Shown: positions 1 to 7,268, counted from the first letter of the stretch. The stretch: 12,965 nt of DNA from an uncultured Flavobacteriales bacterium (GCA_950069165.1 CATMIT010000040.1:1-12965), one strand, 5' to 3'. Numbers and translations: made by a program. The notes: generated by a model not told the origin, from the letters alone.

Positions 1-167
1 TAGAGTCTACTGAAGAAGTTGTTAAAGGAAATGCAATTGAACAAGTAGCAGAAGAGGCAACTGAGAAGGTTGTTGAGGAAACAAAAGCAGAAGAAACTAC
101 TGAAGAAGTTGTTGAAGAAAAAAAGGAAGAAGATTCTGCTGAGGAAGAAAAAACGAAAGAAGCTTAA
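1..167 (+). CDS. rpsP: 30S ribosomal protein S16, C-terminal tail (partial)
   Basis: An open frame enters from the left edge (first full codon at 3) and stops at 165-167. It encodes 54 residues of extremely acidic, low-complexity sequence: 21 Glu, 1 Asp and 7 Lys, with Val, Ala and Thr making up most of the rest. The conserved S16 core lies upstream of the window, so the call rests on context and composition: rpsP directly precedes rimM in many bacteria, and S16 of Bacteroidota carries a Glu/Ala/Lys-rich C-terminal extension absent from the E. coli protein. S16 binds 16S rRNA early in assembly of the 30S body. Only 11 bases separate it from rimM, which suggests co-transcription. A 17-bp exact direct repeat (7-23 and 97-113) encodes the doubled 'TEEVV' unit, showing that the tail grows by duplication. 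An unrelated acidic protein cannot be formally excluded. Confidence 0.82.
   Translation, partial: ESTEEVVKGNAIEQVAEEATEKVVEETKAEETTEEVVEEKKEEDSAEEEKTKEA
7..113 (+). repeat. 17-bp direct repeat inside the rpsP tail
   Basis: Bases 7-23 and 97-113 are identical (CTACTGAAGAAGTTGTT) and lie exactly 90 bp (30 codons) apart in the same frame. A related, degenerate 'EKVVEE' unit lies between them at about 63-80. This is consistent with in-frame slippage or duplication in the acidic tail. It is not a mobile or regulatory repeat as far as I can see. Confidence 0.7.
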
Positions 168-178
168 ATACAAATAAA

Positions 179-700
179 ATGCAAAAAAAAGATTGCTTCT
201 TAGTAGGAACAGTTTTTAAATTGCACGGATATAAAGGGGATGTCAATATCTATAATGAGGTTGATATCCCTTTTGATTTTAATGCGCTTGATTATTTTTT
301 AATTGAGCAAAACAATGAACTAATCCCCTACTTTATTGAAAAGGCACGCCCCACAAAACCTAATGTAATTCTGGTAAAATTAGAGGATGTAAATTCAGAA
401 GAAGAAGCTAAAAAAATACTTAAAAGGAAAGTGTTTTTGCCAAAAGAATTTTTTACAGAAACGGATGATAACGATATTTCAGAAAAGCAACTCATTGGCT
501 TTTGGGTAGTAGATGTGAAAATGGGTGAATTAGGAAAAATTACCTTTATCAACTCACAAACTGCACAGCAACTTATTTATGTAAGTAATAATGGAAAAGA
601 ATTCTGTTTCCCTTGGCACGAGCAATTTGTAAAAAATATTGATACCGAAAAAGGGATTATGGAAGTGGAAATTCCTGAGAAATTTTTGGATTTAAACTAA
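179..700 (+). CDS. rimM: Ribosome maturation factor RimM
   Basis: This 173-residue protein has the normal length for RimM, which binds ribosomal protein S19 and the 30S head and helps late 16S rRNA processing in the cytoplasm. The N-terminal RimM barrel spans roughly residues 8-90 and opens with 'VGTVFKLHGYKGDVNI', matching the family signature around G-x-x-x-x-x-x-G-x-x-G. The C-terminal PRC-barrel spans roughly 100-170 and includes 'LIGFWVVD', a Gly-Glu-Leu-Gly-Lys-Ile turn and the final 'EIPEKFLDLN', a typical ending ('iPegLLdl'). The ATG at 179 is the only reasonable start: it gives the conserved N-terminus and sits 11 bases after the rpsP stop. No clear Shine-Dalgarno precedes it, which is usual in Bacteroidota. 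The last 9 bases overlap the 3' end of the convergent saccharopine dehydrogenase gene. Confidence 0.95.
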   Translation: MQKKDCFLVGTVFKLHGYKGDVNIYNEVDIPFDFNALDYFLIEQNNELIPYFIEKARPTKPNVILVKLEDVNSEEEAKKILKRKVFLPKEFFTETDDNDISEKQLIGFWVVDVKMGELGKITFINSQTAQQLIYVSNNGKEFCFPWHEQFVKNIDTEKGIMEVEIPEKFLDLN

Positions 701-2026
701 CTCCTCTACAAAGTTAATCCCGTTTTCTTCCAACTCTTTTAATACAGGAGCATAGATATCTTTAGTTGTTGGAATCTTTACACCAACTGAATTTATATCA
801 CCATTTAAAATGAGTTTAGTAGCAATAGCCACAGGCAAGCCAACTGTCTTAGCCATTGAAGTATATCTAGGATCATCTCCAAAAACTAAAAGGGAAGAAT
901 TCAGTTTTTTCAGCTCTCCATCTTGTACATATTCAAACTGATGTTGCATTACAATCATATCTTTGTCTTGGGAGGCTAAACTCCACTTCTCTTCTAATAT
1001 CTTTTGCAAAATTTTTGCTGGTGTCACATCTTTAAGCCCTACTTTCTTGTCTATAAAAATACCTAACCATTTTGCTTTTTTAAATTCATCTGAATCAACT
1101 GAAATATTCAAATAATCACAAAATTTCTTCTCCACTGTACACTTATTATTAAATGGAAAAAATAAATTTGTAAATTCTCTATAAGTCATATTCTCCGTAT
1201 TTTCAACCACATAAGTGTCTTCCGTCATGCCCAATTGAACAAACATATTCCATGATTTGCAAAAACCTTTTCTCCTTAGTGTTCCTCTTAAAAGAGTTGG
1301 AATTTTATCTAATCCATACGCTTTTCGATAACTTAATGAATCCCGATTGGCATAGCCTTCAAATTCTCCAGCATTCAAAACAGAAATGATTTCCGTGCGC
1401 TCAAACAGTTTATGATATGGAATATATTTGTATCTTCCTTGCTTAATATATTGTGCTGTTCCTTTCCCAGCTAACACTACATTTCTGGGATTCCATGTGA
1501 ATTTATAATTCCAAGGATTATTATCAAAATCGGGATGTACCAATCCTCCACAATAAGATTTAAAAGAAGTAAGTTCTCCCCCATTTACTTTAATCTCATC
1601 AATCACTTGCATGGCCGACATATGGTCAATTCCAGGGTCTAACCCTATTTCATTTAGCAGAATAATTCCTGCCTGTTTTGCTTTTTCATCCAAAGCTAAA
1701 ATTTCTTTGGATACATAAGATGCTGTCACCAAGTTTTTACCCAAACGCACACAATCCTTAGCCACCAAAATATGCATACGAGTTGGTAACATGGAAATAA
1801 CAATATCAGAATCCGAAATCTCACTTTCTCTTTGCATATCATCAGTAACATTAAAGAAAATTGCTTTTCCACTACTATGATTTGCAACTGCTTCTTTTGC
1901 TAAATCTTCTAAAAAATCAGCCACTCTAACAAACCAATTATTTGCTTTTGCATTATCTAATAAGTACTTTATTAATGTTACTGCCGAGCGGCCTGCTCCT
2001 ATTACTAATATCTTTTTCATCTTCAT
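692..2026 (-). CDS. Saccharopine dehydrogenase family protein (L-glutamate-forming type)
   Basis: This 444-residue oxidoreductase belongs to the saccharopine dehydrogenase/reductase family (LYS9-like). Members interconvert saccharopine with glutamate plus aminoadipate semialdehyde using NAD(P), in lysine breakdown or the aminoadipate route. The N-terminal Rossmann motif 'ILVIGAGRSA' (residues 6-15) binds the cofactor. The family-diagnostic 'NEIGLDPGIDH' (125-135), 'SYCGGL' (157-162) and 'YKFTWNPRNV' (174-183) belong to the catalytic and dimerisation domain, which runs to the C-terminus. Length and motifs are intact. The start at 2026 gives MKMKK; a second ATG two codons downstream is an alternative. 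The gene is divergent from pckA and converges on rimM, so it is probably transcribed alone. No lysine 2-oxoglutarate reductase or other lysine-catabolic gene lies beside it, so the pathway direction is inferred. Confidence 0.9.
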   Translation of the reverse strand: MKMKKILVIGAGRSAVTLIKYLLDNAKANNWFVRVADFLEDLAKEAVANHSSGKAIFFNVTDDMQRESEISDSDIVISMLPTRMHILVAKDCVRLGKNLVTASYVSKEILALDEKAKQAGIILLNEIGLDPGIDHMSAMQVIDEIKVNGGELTSFKSYCGGLVHPDFDNNPWNYKFTWNPRNVVLAGKGTAQYIKQGRYKYIPYHKLFERTEIISVLNAGEFEGYANRDSLSYRKAYGLDKIPTLLRGTLRRKGFCKSWNMFVQLGMTEDTYVVENTENMTYREFTNLFFPFNNKCTVEKKFCDYLNISVDSDEFKKAKWLGIFIDKKVGLKDVTPAKILQKILEEKWSLASQDKDMIVMQHQFEYVQDGELKKLNSSLLVFGDDPRYTSMAKTVGLPVAIATKLILNGDINSVGVKIPTTKDIYAPVLKELEENGINFVEELV

Positions 2027-2128
2027 TATAAAAATTCTTGGCTAAAATATTATTTATTTGGTAATCTTCATGAAATTAATCCATATAAAAAGAATGTCTA
2101 ATCTCATACTGTTAAAGAGAATTATCCT

Positions 2129-2136
2129 TATTTTCG
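2129..2136 (+). promoter_or_regulatory. Possible -7 box of pckA
   Basis: TATTTTCG matches the Bacteroidota -7 consensus TAnnTTTG except for C in place of the third T. No good TTTG -33 box is visible at the expected distance, so this is weak. It would start transcription near 2140 and leave a leader of about 25 nt before the pckA ATG at 2166. That supports this start over the in-frame ATG at 2058, which would lie upstream of the transcript. Confidence 0.35.
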
Positions 2137-2165
2137 CACCCTTAAAACAAAAACGAAACTACATT

Positions 2166-3776
2166 ATGACCGAAACAGGCAAGCGAGCAAATAATGCTAC
2201 CATCTCTGATTTAGGAATAAAAAATGCTACCGTTCACTGGAACTTATCCCCAGAAGAATTAGCTAAAATTTCAATTGAAAAAGGACAAGCAACACTAACC
2301 TCAACAGGAGCAATTAACATCAATACTGGAGAGTTCACGGGTCGTTCACCAATGGATCGATTTATTGTGCGTGATGCTATCACTGAAAATTCAGTGTGGT
2401 GGGGAAATATTAACTTATCCTTTAATGAAGATAAATTTGATGCACTACACCAAAAAGTGTTGGATTACATGAGCGAGAAAGAACTTTATGTAAGAGATGT
2501 GTATGCCTGTGCTGATGAAAAATATAGAATGAACATTCGTGTGGTGAATGAATATGCTTGGAGCAATTTATTTGCTTACAATATGTTCTTACGGCCAACA
2601 GATGAAGAAATTGAAAACTTTGAGTCGGAATGGACTATCCTTAATGCACCAGGATTTATGGCTAATGCAGAAGTTGATGGAACTCGTCAGCACAATTTTG
2701 CTATCCTTAATTTTACAAAAAAAATCATTCTTATTGGTGGTACTGGTTATACTGGTGAAATCAAAAAAGGGATTTTCTCGGCACTGAATTTTATTTTGCC
2801 TTACCAAAAGAATGTATTGGCCATGCATTGCAGTGCAAACACAGGTAAAGAGGGTGATACAGCAGTATTCTTTGGCCTTTCAGGAACTGGAAAAACTACC
2901 CTTTCAGCTGACCCAAACAGATTTTTAATTGGGGATGATGAGCACGGATGGAGTGAGGATGCAGTATTTAACTTTGAAGGAGGTTGTTATGCAAAATGTA
3001 TTGACCTTTCTTCTGAAAAGGAGCCAGATATTTTTGCAGCTGTTAAATCAGGTGCGCTATTGGAAAATATCTCCTTTTTTGAAGGCAGCAATGAGGTAAA
3101 TTATCAGGACACAACTATTACTCAAAACACAAGAGTGAGTTACCCTATTGATCATATTGAAAATATTGCGAAACCATCATTGGGAAAAAACCCAAAGAAT
3201 ATTTTCTTTCTTACAGCTGATGCTTTTGGGGTGTTACCTCCTGTATCAAAACTAACAGCAGGGCAAGCCATGTATCATTTCATTTCAGGATATACTGCAA
3301 AAGTAGCAGGAACTGAAGCAGGCGTTACTGAGCCACAAACAACTTTCTCGGCTTGTTTTGGGGCTCCATTTATGCCATTAAATCCTACAAAATATGCGGA
3401 AATGTTAGGCGAGAAAATGAGAGAGAATAACGTAAATGTTTGGTTGATTAACACGGGTTGGTCAGGAGGTGTGTATGGTGTGGGAGAAAGAATATCACTA
3501 AAATACACAAGAGCTATGATTACGGCTATCCTAAATGGAGAGTTGGAAGGAGTTGATTATACAAAACATGTGGTTTTTGGTTTGCAAATGCCAACTACAT
3601 GTCCTAATGTGCCATCAGAGATTTTGAGTCCTAGAAATACTTGGGCTGATAAAAATTCTTATGATGATAAAGCTAATGAATTGGCGGATGCATTCAATGC
3701 TAATTTTACTAAGTTTACTGAAAATGCAAATGCTGAAATTTTAGATGCAGCACCTAAGGCAACAGTAAGAAATTAG
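2166..3776 (+). CDS. pckA: Phosphoenolpyruvate carboxykinase (ATP)
   Basis: This cytoplasmic gluconeogenic enzyme converts oxaloacetate plus ATP to phosphoenolpyruvate, CO2 and ADP. Starting at the ATG at 2166 it has 536 residues, close to the usual 530-540. The N-terminal substrate domain carries 'GEFTGRSPMDRFIV' (about residues 55-68), with the oxaloacetate-binding Arg. The ATP-binding half carries the kinase-1a P-loop 'GLSGTGKTTLSAD' (237-249) and the metal-binding 'GDDEHGW' (256-262), both intact. Later blocks such as 'FLTADAFGVLPPVSKL' and 'NTGWSGGVYGVGERI' are also canonical. A longer reading from the ATG at 2058 adds 36 residues ('MVIFMKLIHI...') that do not resemble the family and run through the divergent promoter region, so I reject it. 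The gene is monocistronic as far as the sequence shows, ending in the terminator at 3801-3826. Confidence 0.97.
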   Translation: MTETGKRANNATISDLGIKNATVHWNLSPEELAKISIEKGQATLTSTGAININTGEFTGRSPMDRFIVRDAITENSVWWGNINLSFNEDKFDALHQKVLDYMSEKELYVRDVYACADEKYRMNIRVVNEYAWSNLFAYNMFLRPTDEEIENFESEWTILNAPGFMANAEVDGTRQHNFAILNFTKKIILIGGTGYTGEIKKGIFSALNFILPYQKNVLAMHCSANTGKEGDTAVFFGLSGTGKTTLSADPNRFLIGDDEHGWSEDAVFNFEGGCYAKCIDLSSEKEPDIFAAVKSGALLENISFFEGSNEVNYQDTTITQNTRVSYPIDHIENIAKPSLGKNPKNIFFLTADAFGVLPPVSKLTAGQAMYHFISGYTAKVAGTEAGVTEPQTTFSACFGAPFMPLNPTKYAEMLGEKMRENNVNVWLINTGWSGGVYGVGERISLKYTRAMITAILNGELEGVDYTKHVVFGLQMPTTCPNVPSEILSPRNTWADKNSYDDKANELADAFNANFTKFTENANAEILDAAPKATVRN

Positions 3777-3800
3777 ATTTGACTAGTTAGATATTAAAGA

Positions 3801-3826
3801 AGCTGAGCAAATGCTCGGCTTTTTTT
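3801..3826 (+). terminator. Intrinsic terminator of pckA
   Basis: AGCTGAGC (3801-3808), loop AAAT (3809-3812) and GCTCGGCT (3813-3820) form an 8-bp stem with one G-T pair, followed directly by six T (3821-3826). It starts 24 bases after the pckA stop and is the clearest Rho-independent terminator in the window. Its T-tract runs into the rsmE -7 box. Confidence 0.88.
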
Positions 3827-3827
3827 A

Positions 3828-3835
3828 TACTTTTG
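3828..3835 (+). promoter_or_regulatory. -7 promoter box of rsmE, abutting the terminator
   Basis: TACTTTTG is a full match to the Bacteroidota -7 consensus TAnnTTTG. It begins two bases after the terminator T-tract and ends 4 nt before the rsmE ATG at 3840. The -33 position would fall within the terminator hairpin, where I see no TTTG, so the promoter is supported by one box plus the need for a new start after the terminator. Transcription would begin at or next to the ATG, implying a leaderless message. Confidence 0.45.
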
Positions 3836-3839
3836 AAAA

Positions 3840-4532
3840 ATGCAATTATTCTTTACTAACAACACCGAAAATGAATTTACCCTAAGTTCTGAGGAAAGCA
3901 AACATATTTGCAAAGTACTAAGAAAAAAAGATGGCGACACACTCAACTTTACGGATGGGAAAGGCAATTTATTAATTGCAAAAATAATGACTGCTGATTC
4001 TAGGAAAACCAGAGTTAGCATAGTGGAAAAACAACAGAAAGAAAAACAGCACAATTATTATTTACACATTGCTATTGCTCCTACCAAAAACATGGATCGA
4101 TTTGAATGGTTTTTGGAAAAAGCATGTGAAATTGGCATTGATGAAATTACACCAATTATTTGCAGCCGCTCAGAACGCAAAGTACTGAAAACAGAAAGGT
4201 GTAACCGAATTTTACTTTCAGCTATGAAACAATCCTTAAAATTTCACTTACCAAAAATGAATGAAGCGATTAGCTTAAAGGACTTTGTAAAACAAGATTT
4301 TGAAGGCAACAAATACATTGCACATTGTGGGGATAGCTTGAGACAAGGGTTGAGAGAAAAGAAAAAAGAAGAGAGAACACTCATACTTATAGGGCCTGAA
4401 GGCGACTTCTCACCTACTGAAATTGAAATGGCTTTGCAAAACCAATATAAAGCGGTAAGTTTGGGAAAAACTAGATTGCGTACAGAAACGGCAGGCTTAG
4501 TGGCCGTGCATACAGTAAATATTAAAAATTAG
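3840..4532 (+). CDS. rsmE: 16S rRNA (uracil-1498-N3)-methyltransferase RsmE
   Basis: This 230-residue SPOUT-family methyltransferase uses S-adenosylmethionine to methylate N3 of U1498 in 16S rRNA. The N-terminal PUA-like RNA-binding domain covers about residues 1-70 and includes 'SSEESKHICKVLRKKDGD', equivalent to the family 'HHLxxVLRxKxGD' block. The C-terminal trefoil-knot SAM domain carries 'IGPEGDFS' (184-191; Asp replaces the more common second Gly) and 'SLGKTRLRTETAG' (about 207-219), the signature of the family. 'KNMDRFEWFLEKACEIGIDEITPI' is the usual central block. Length is normal and the ATG at 3840 is well placed. It is likely the first gene of a unit that continues into 4537-5119 and 5122-5769, with gaps of 4 and 2 bases. 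Confidence 0.95.
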   Translation: MQLFFTNNTENEFTLSSEESKHICKVLRKKDGDTLNFTDGKGNLLIAKIMTADSRKTRVSIVEKQQKEKQHNYYLHIAIAPTKNMDRFEWFLEKACEIGIDEITPIICSRSERKVLKTERCNRILLSAMKQSLKFHLPKMNEAISLKDFVKQDFEGNKYIAHCGDSLRQGLREKKKEERTLILIGPEGDFSPTEIEMALQNQYKAVSLGKTRLRTETAGLVAVHTVNIKN

Positions 4533-4536
4533 ACTT

Positions 4537-4743
4537 ATGAGAAAAATACTTTTTATCTTTTTACTTGTACCTTTCATTTCCTTAGGACAGGATAAGGAAA
4601 TTATAGAATTAAGAAATGAACTTAATACTGTAAAAGAAAATCTAAATTCACATCACAAAGAATTTATAACAGGAGTTGTGGTTTCAATAGTTGGCTATTA
4701 TTGGCAGTATTACTGCTGCACCCGCACTTGCAATTATAGGTAG
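4537..4743 (+). CDS. Exported hypothetical protein, 5' fragment of a frameshifted gene
   Basis: This frame encodes 68 residues and begins 4 bases after the rsmE stop. Residues 1-17 (MRKILFIFLLVPFISLG) are a signal peptide, followed by 'QDKEIIELRNELNTVKENLNSHHKEF', a short amphipathic, coiled-coil-like stretch, then the hydrophobic 'ITGVVVSIVG'. After about codon 52 (near 4690-4693) the translation turns into unlikely residues (GYYWQYYCCTRTCNYR) and stops at 4741-4743. The hydrophobic segment clearly continues in the next frame (see 4691-5119). Skipping one base near 4693 joins the two into a single protein of 193 residues. I therefore read this as the front half of one gene broken by a 1-base insertion (or 2-base loss), or of a gene with a base-call error. 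I recall similar small exported proteins with a signal peptide, short coil and transmembrane hairpin in Bacteroidota, but no function is known to me. Confidence 0.6.
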   Translation: MRKILFIFLLVPFISLGQDKEIIELRNELNTVKENLNSHHKEFITGVVVSIVGYYWQYYCCTRTCNYR

Positions 4744-5119
4744 TATTACTTGTCTAGTTGGCACTGGAATAATAATAGACTCTGACAAATGGTTTGGAAA
4801 AAAATATATGAAACAAAATCAAAAAAAATCTAATAGTTTAGAATTTAAAGACGAGAAAGAAGTTGATGATATATTAAGAGATTATTATTTAGACTTCTCA
4901 AAAATTGAAAATAAACAATACCAAAAAATAAATATAGACAACATCAAAACCTCCATTTTTAGATATGATTTTATTAATATTGTTACAAATGAAAATACAT
5001 TTTATGGTGTGTTTTCTTCTCATGGAAAAGAGCAACTACAGTTGTATTACCTAACTAATAATAATTCTACATATCGTTTAATAAATTATTATGACATTAT
5101 TGAAATTAATAAACTTTAA
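4691..5119 (+). CDS. Hypothetical membrane-anchored protein, 3' fragment of the frameshifted gene
   Basis: This frame is open from a TAG at 4688-4690 to the stop at 5117-5119. The only initiators are a TTG at 4691 and an ATG at 4808, neither with a convincing ribosome site, so it is probably not an independent gene. It begins 'AIIGSITAAPALAIIGSIT', the continuation of the transmembrane segment started in the other frame, then 'CLVGTGIIIDSDKWFGKKYM', another hydrophobic span with an aromatic/basic flank. The rest is a soluble, Asn/Lys/Tyr-rich domain of about 100 residues ('DILRDYYLDFSKIENKQY' and 'NTFYGVFSSHGKEQLQLYY') that I do not recognise. Spacing to the DUF4159 gene is 2 bases. The protein would be membrane-anchored if the frames are joined. 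Its lower complexity and higher Asn/Ile/Lys content than rsmE suggest a less conserved accessory gene. Confidence 0.55.
   Translation: MAIIGSITAAPALAIIGSITCLVGTGIIIDSDKWFGKKYMKQNQKKSNSLEFKDEKEVDDILRDYYLDFSKIENKQYQKINIDNIKTSIFRYDFINIVTNENTFYGVFSSHGKEQLQLYYLTNNNSTYRLINYYDIIEINKL
4694..4750 (+). repeat. Imperfect 21-bp direct repeat at the frameshift
   Basis: Bases 4694-4714 and 4730-4750 match at 18 of 21 positions, and both encode AIIGSIT in the downstream frame, 36 bp (12 codons) apart. The first copy starts one base after the apparent frameshift point. The repeat could reflect an old in-frame duplication within a transmembrane segment, or it could have promoted slippage. Confidence 0.6.
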
Positions 5120-5121
5120 TA

Positions 5122-5769
5122 ATGAAAACCCTTTTAAAAACACTCATCTTCCTCCCCCTATTTACTTTTGGGCAAAACACCTATGAAATAGCTATACTTA
5201 AATATGGTGGTGGTGGGGATTGGTATGCTAACCCTACTGCCCTACCCAACCTCATTGCTTTTTCAAACGAGAACATTGGTACTAATATAAAAAAAGAGCC
5301 TGCAACAGTGGAAGTAGGTAGTAGCGATATTTTTAATTATCCTTTCTTGCACATGACAGGACACGGAAATGTAGTTTTCAATGCTAGTGAAACAGAAAAT
5401 TTACGCAACTATCTTTTAGGGGGTGGCTTCCTACACATTGATGATAATTACGGAATGGATCCTTTTGTGCGTACAGAAATAAAAAAAGTATTTCCAGAAA
5501 CCGATTTAGTAGAACTACCTACAAATCACCCAATATTCCATGGAAAATACGAATTTACAAATGGGCTACCTAAAATCCATGAGCATGATGCAAGTCCATC
5601 TCAAGCATTTGGTATTATTATTGATGGAAGATTAGTACTTCTTTACACGCACGAAAGTGATATTGGTGATGGATGGGAAGATGCAGAAATCCATAATGAC
5701 AGTGAATACATCCGATTAAAAGCCCTTCAAATGGGCGCTAATATATTGGAGTATGTTTTTGAGAATTAA
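5122..5769 (+). CDS. Secreted DUF4159 domain-containing protein
   Basis: This 215-residue protein has an N-terminal signal peptide (about residues 1-17, 'LIFLPLFTFGQ') and is predicted to be exported to the periplasm. The rest matches the DUF4159 family: 'LKYGGGGDWYANPTALPNL' (26-44), 'FLHMTGHGNVVF' (75-86), 'LRNYLLGGGFLHIDDNYG' (94-111) and the C-terminal 'GDGWEDAEIH' followed by an amphipathic helix ending at 'ANILEYVFEN'. The alternating strand/helix pattern with Gly-rich turns looks like a Rossmann-like or amidotransferase-like fold, but I see no catalytic Cys, and no biochemical function is established to my knowledge. It is probably in one unit with rsmE. Its last 4 bases overlap the 3' end of the convergent hutH. 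Confidence 0.85.
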   Translation: MKTLLKTLIFLPLFTFGQNTYEIAILKYGGGGDWYANPTALPNLIAFSNENIGTNIKKEPATVEVGSSDIFNYPFLHMTGHGNVVFNASETENLRNYLLGGGFLHIDDNYGMDPFVRTEIKKVFPETDLVELPTNHPIFHGKYEFTNGLPKIHEHDASPSQAFGIIIDGRLVLLYTHESDIGDGWEDAEIHNDSEYIRLKALQMGANILEYVFEN

Positions 5770-7268
5770 AGTAATTCTGAATCTATCGAAAGTCCTTGCA
5801 AAAAGCCTATAGATTTTTCAATATCATTATGCAAGAGTCTATCAGTATCTAAGAAATCAACTTCATCTCTGTAAATATCCAAAATTCCTTCAATAAAATC
5901 AGAAGATTTTGCATTCCGGAAAGCCAATGCCTGAGTAGCATTTAGTAGTTCAATTGCTAAAATACGCTCGGTATTTTCAACTACTCTGTAAAGTTTTGTT
6001 GCGGCATTTGCGCCCATACTTACATGATCCTCTTGTCCGTTTGATGAAACAATAGAATCTACTGAAGCAGGCGTACACAATTGCTTATTTTGGCTTGCAA
6101 TACTTGCTGCCGTATACTGGGGGATCATCATGCCTGAATTAAGCCCTGGATTTGCAACTAAAAATTCTGGTAATCCTCTCAATCCTGAGATCAATTGATA
6201 AGTTCTTCTTTCTGAAATAGAACCCAATTCTGAAAGGGCTATTGCTAAATAATCCATTGCCATTGCAAGTGGTTGTCCGTGAAAATTACCACCAGAAATT
6301 ACTTTGTCTTCCTCTATAAAAATGGTTGGATTATCCGTTACTGAATTGATTTCTGTAGTAAATATACTTTTTACATGGTTAATCACATCTTTGCTTGCGC
6401 CATGCACTTGTGGCATACATCTGAAAGAATAAGGGTCTTGCACATGCTCCTTCTCCCCTTTTTGAATTTTACTACCCTTCAAAAATTCACGAATATTTGC
6501 TGCTGATTTTAATTGTCCTTTATGTGGTCGAACTTGATGTAGTAAAACATCAAAACACTCACTTCTACCATCAAATGCTTCTAAGGAAATGCTTCCTATC
6601 ATATCTGCCAAATAAGATAGTTTTTGTGCTTTTATCAAAGATAATACGCCATAAGCACCCATAAATTGGGTGCCGTTAAGTAGTGCCAAACCTTCCTTAG
6701 ATTGCAATTGAATTGGGCTCCAATTAAGTTGCTTTAACACCGATTTTGATTTTTTCTTTTTACCTTCAAAATACACTTCTCCTTCACCTAAAAGTGATAA
6801 TGAAAGATGAGCCAAGGGTGCCAAATCGCCAGATGCACCCAAACTTCCTTGCTGATACACTAGCGGTAGCACCTCATTATTGAACATGTCAATTAGGCGC
6901 TCCACAGTTTTTAATTGTACTCCTGAATGTCCGTAAGAAAGAGATTGTGCTTTAAGTAGAAGCATAATTTTAACCACTTCCTGTGGCACCTCATCTCCTG
7001 TTCCGCAAGCATGAGAAAGAACCAGATTCCTTTGTAATTTTTTTAATTCATCTTTTGAAACTTTATAATTGCAAAGCGAACCAAAACCTGTATTGATTCC
7101 ATATATTGGTTGGTCAGATTTTGCTATTTTTTTATCTAAAAATTTACGACAATCCTTAATTTTCTTTTTTGCCTCTTGACTCAAAGCCAAAGGAGTATTG
7201 CTTGCTATAATTTCAGCAACTACAGAAAGTGTAAGAGGCTGTTCTCCTATTTTATATGCCTTTACCAT
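5766..7268 (-). CDS. hutH: Histidine ammonia-lyase
   Basis: This 500-residue enzyme deaminates L-histidine to trans-urocanate and ammonia, the first step of histidine degradation. Its Ala-Ser-Gly triad (residues 145-147 in 'GSLGASGDLAPLAH') is the precursor of the self-formed MIO electrophile. Other active-site positions are present: Tyr56 in 'IYGINTGFG', Asn198 in 'LLNGTQ', Tyr280 and Arg283 in 'QDPYSFRCMPQ', 'GGNFH' (326-330) and 'QEDHVSM' (412-418). The selectivity position reads Ser85-His86 ('LVLSHA'), as in true histidine lyases rather than the tyrosine or phenylalanine enzymes, so I favour histidine. The ATG abuts the hisS stop with no gap, so it is surely co-transcribed and perhaps translationally coupled. 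No hutU, hutI or hutG lies in the window, so the rest of the pathway would be elsewhere. Confidence 0.93.
   Translation of the reverse strand: MVKAYKIGEQPLTLSVVAEIIASNTPLALSQEAKKKIKDCRKFLDKKIAKSDQPIYGINTGFGSLCNYKVSKDELKKLQRNLVLSHACGTGDEVPQEVVKIMLLLKAQSLSYGHSGVQLKTVERLIDMFNNEVLPLVYQQGSLGASGDLAPLAHLSLSLLGEGEVYFEGKKKKSKSVLKQLNWSPIQLQSKEGLALLNGTQFMGAYGVLSLIKAQKLSYLADMIGSISLEAFDGRSECFDVLLHQVRPHKGQLKSAANIREFLKGSKIQKGEKEHVQDPYSFRCMPQVHGASKDVINHVKSIFTTEINSVTDNPTIFIEEDKVISGGNFHGQPLAMAMDYLAIALSELGSISERRTYQLISGLRGLPEFLVANPGLNSGMMIPQYTAASIASQNKQLCTPASVDSIVSSNGQEDHVSMGANAATKLYRVVENTERILAIELLNATQALAFRNAKSSDFIEGILDIYRDEVDFLDTDRLLHNDIEKSIGFLQGLSIDSELL

Noticed and set aside
2058..2165. An N-terminal extension of 36 residues on pckA from the ATG at 2058.
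   Set aside because: The added residues do not look like the family, total length would exceed the norm, and a possible promoter box (2129-2136) lies inside it. The ATG at 2166 gives the usual 536 residues.
4685..4700. Programmed ribosomal frameshifting in the split exported protein.
   Set aside because: No classical X-XXY-YYZ heptamer, stimulatory hairpin or rare-codon stall site is evident at the junction, so mutation or sequence error is more economical.
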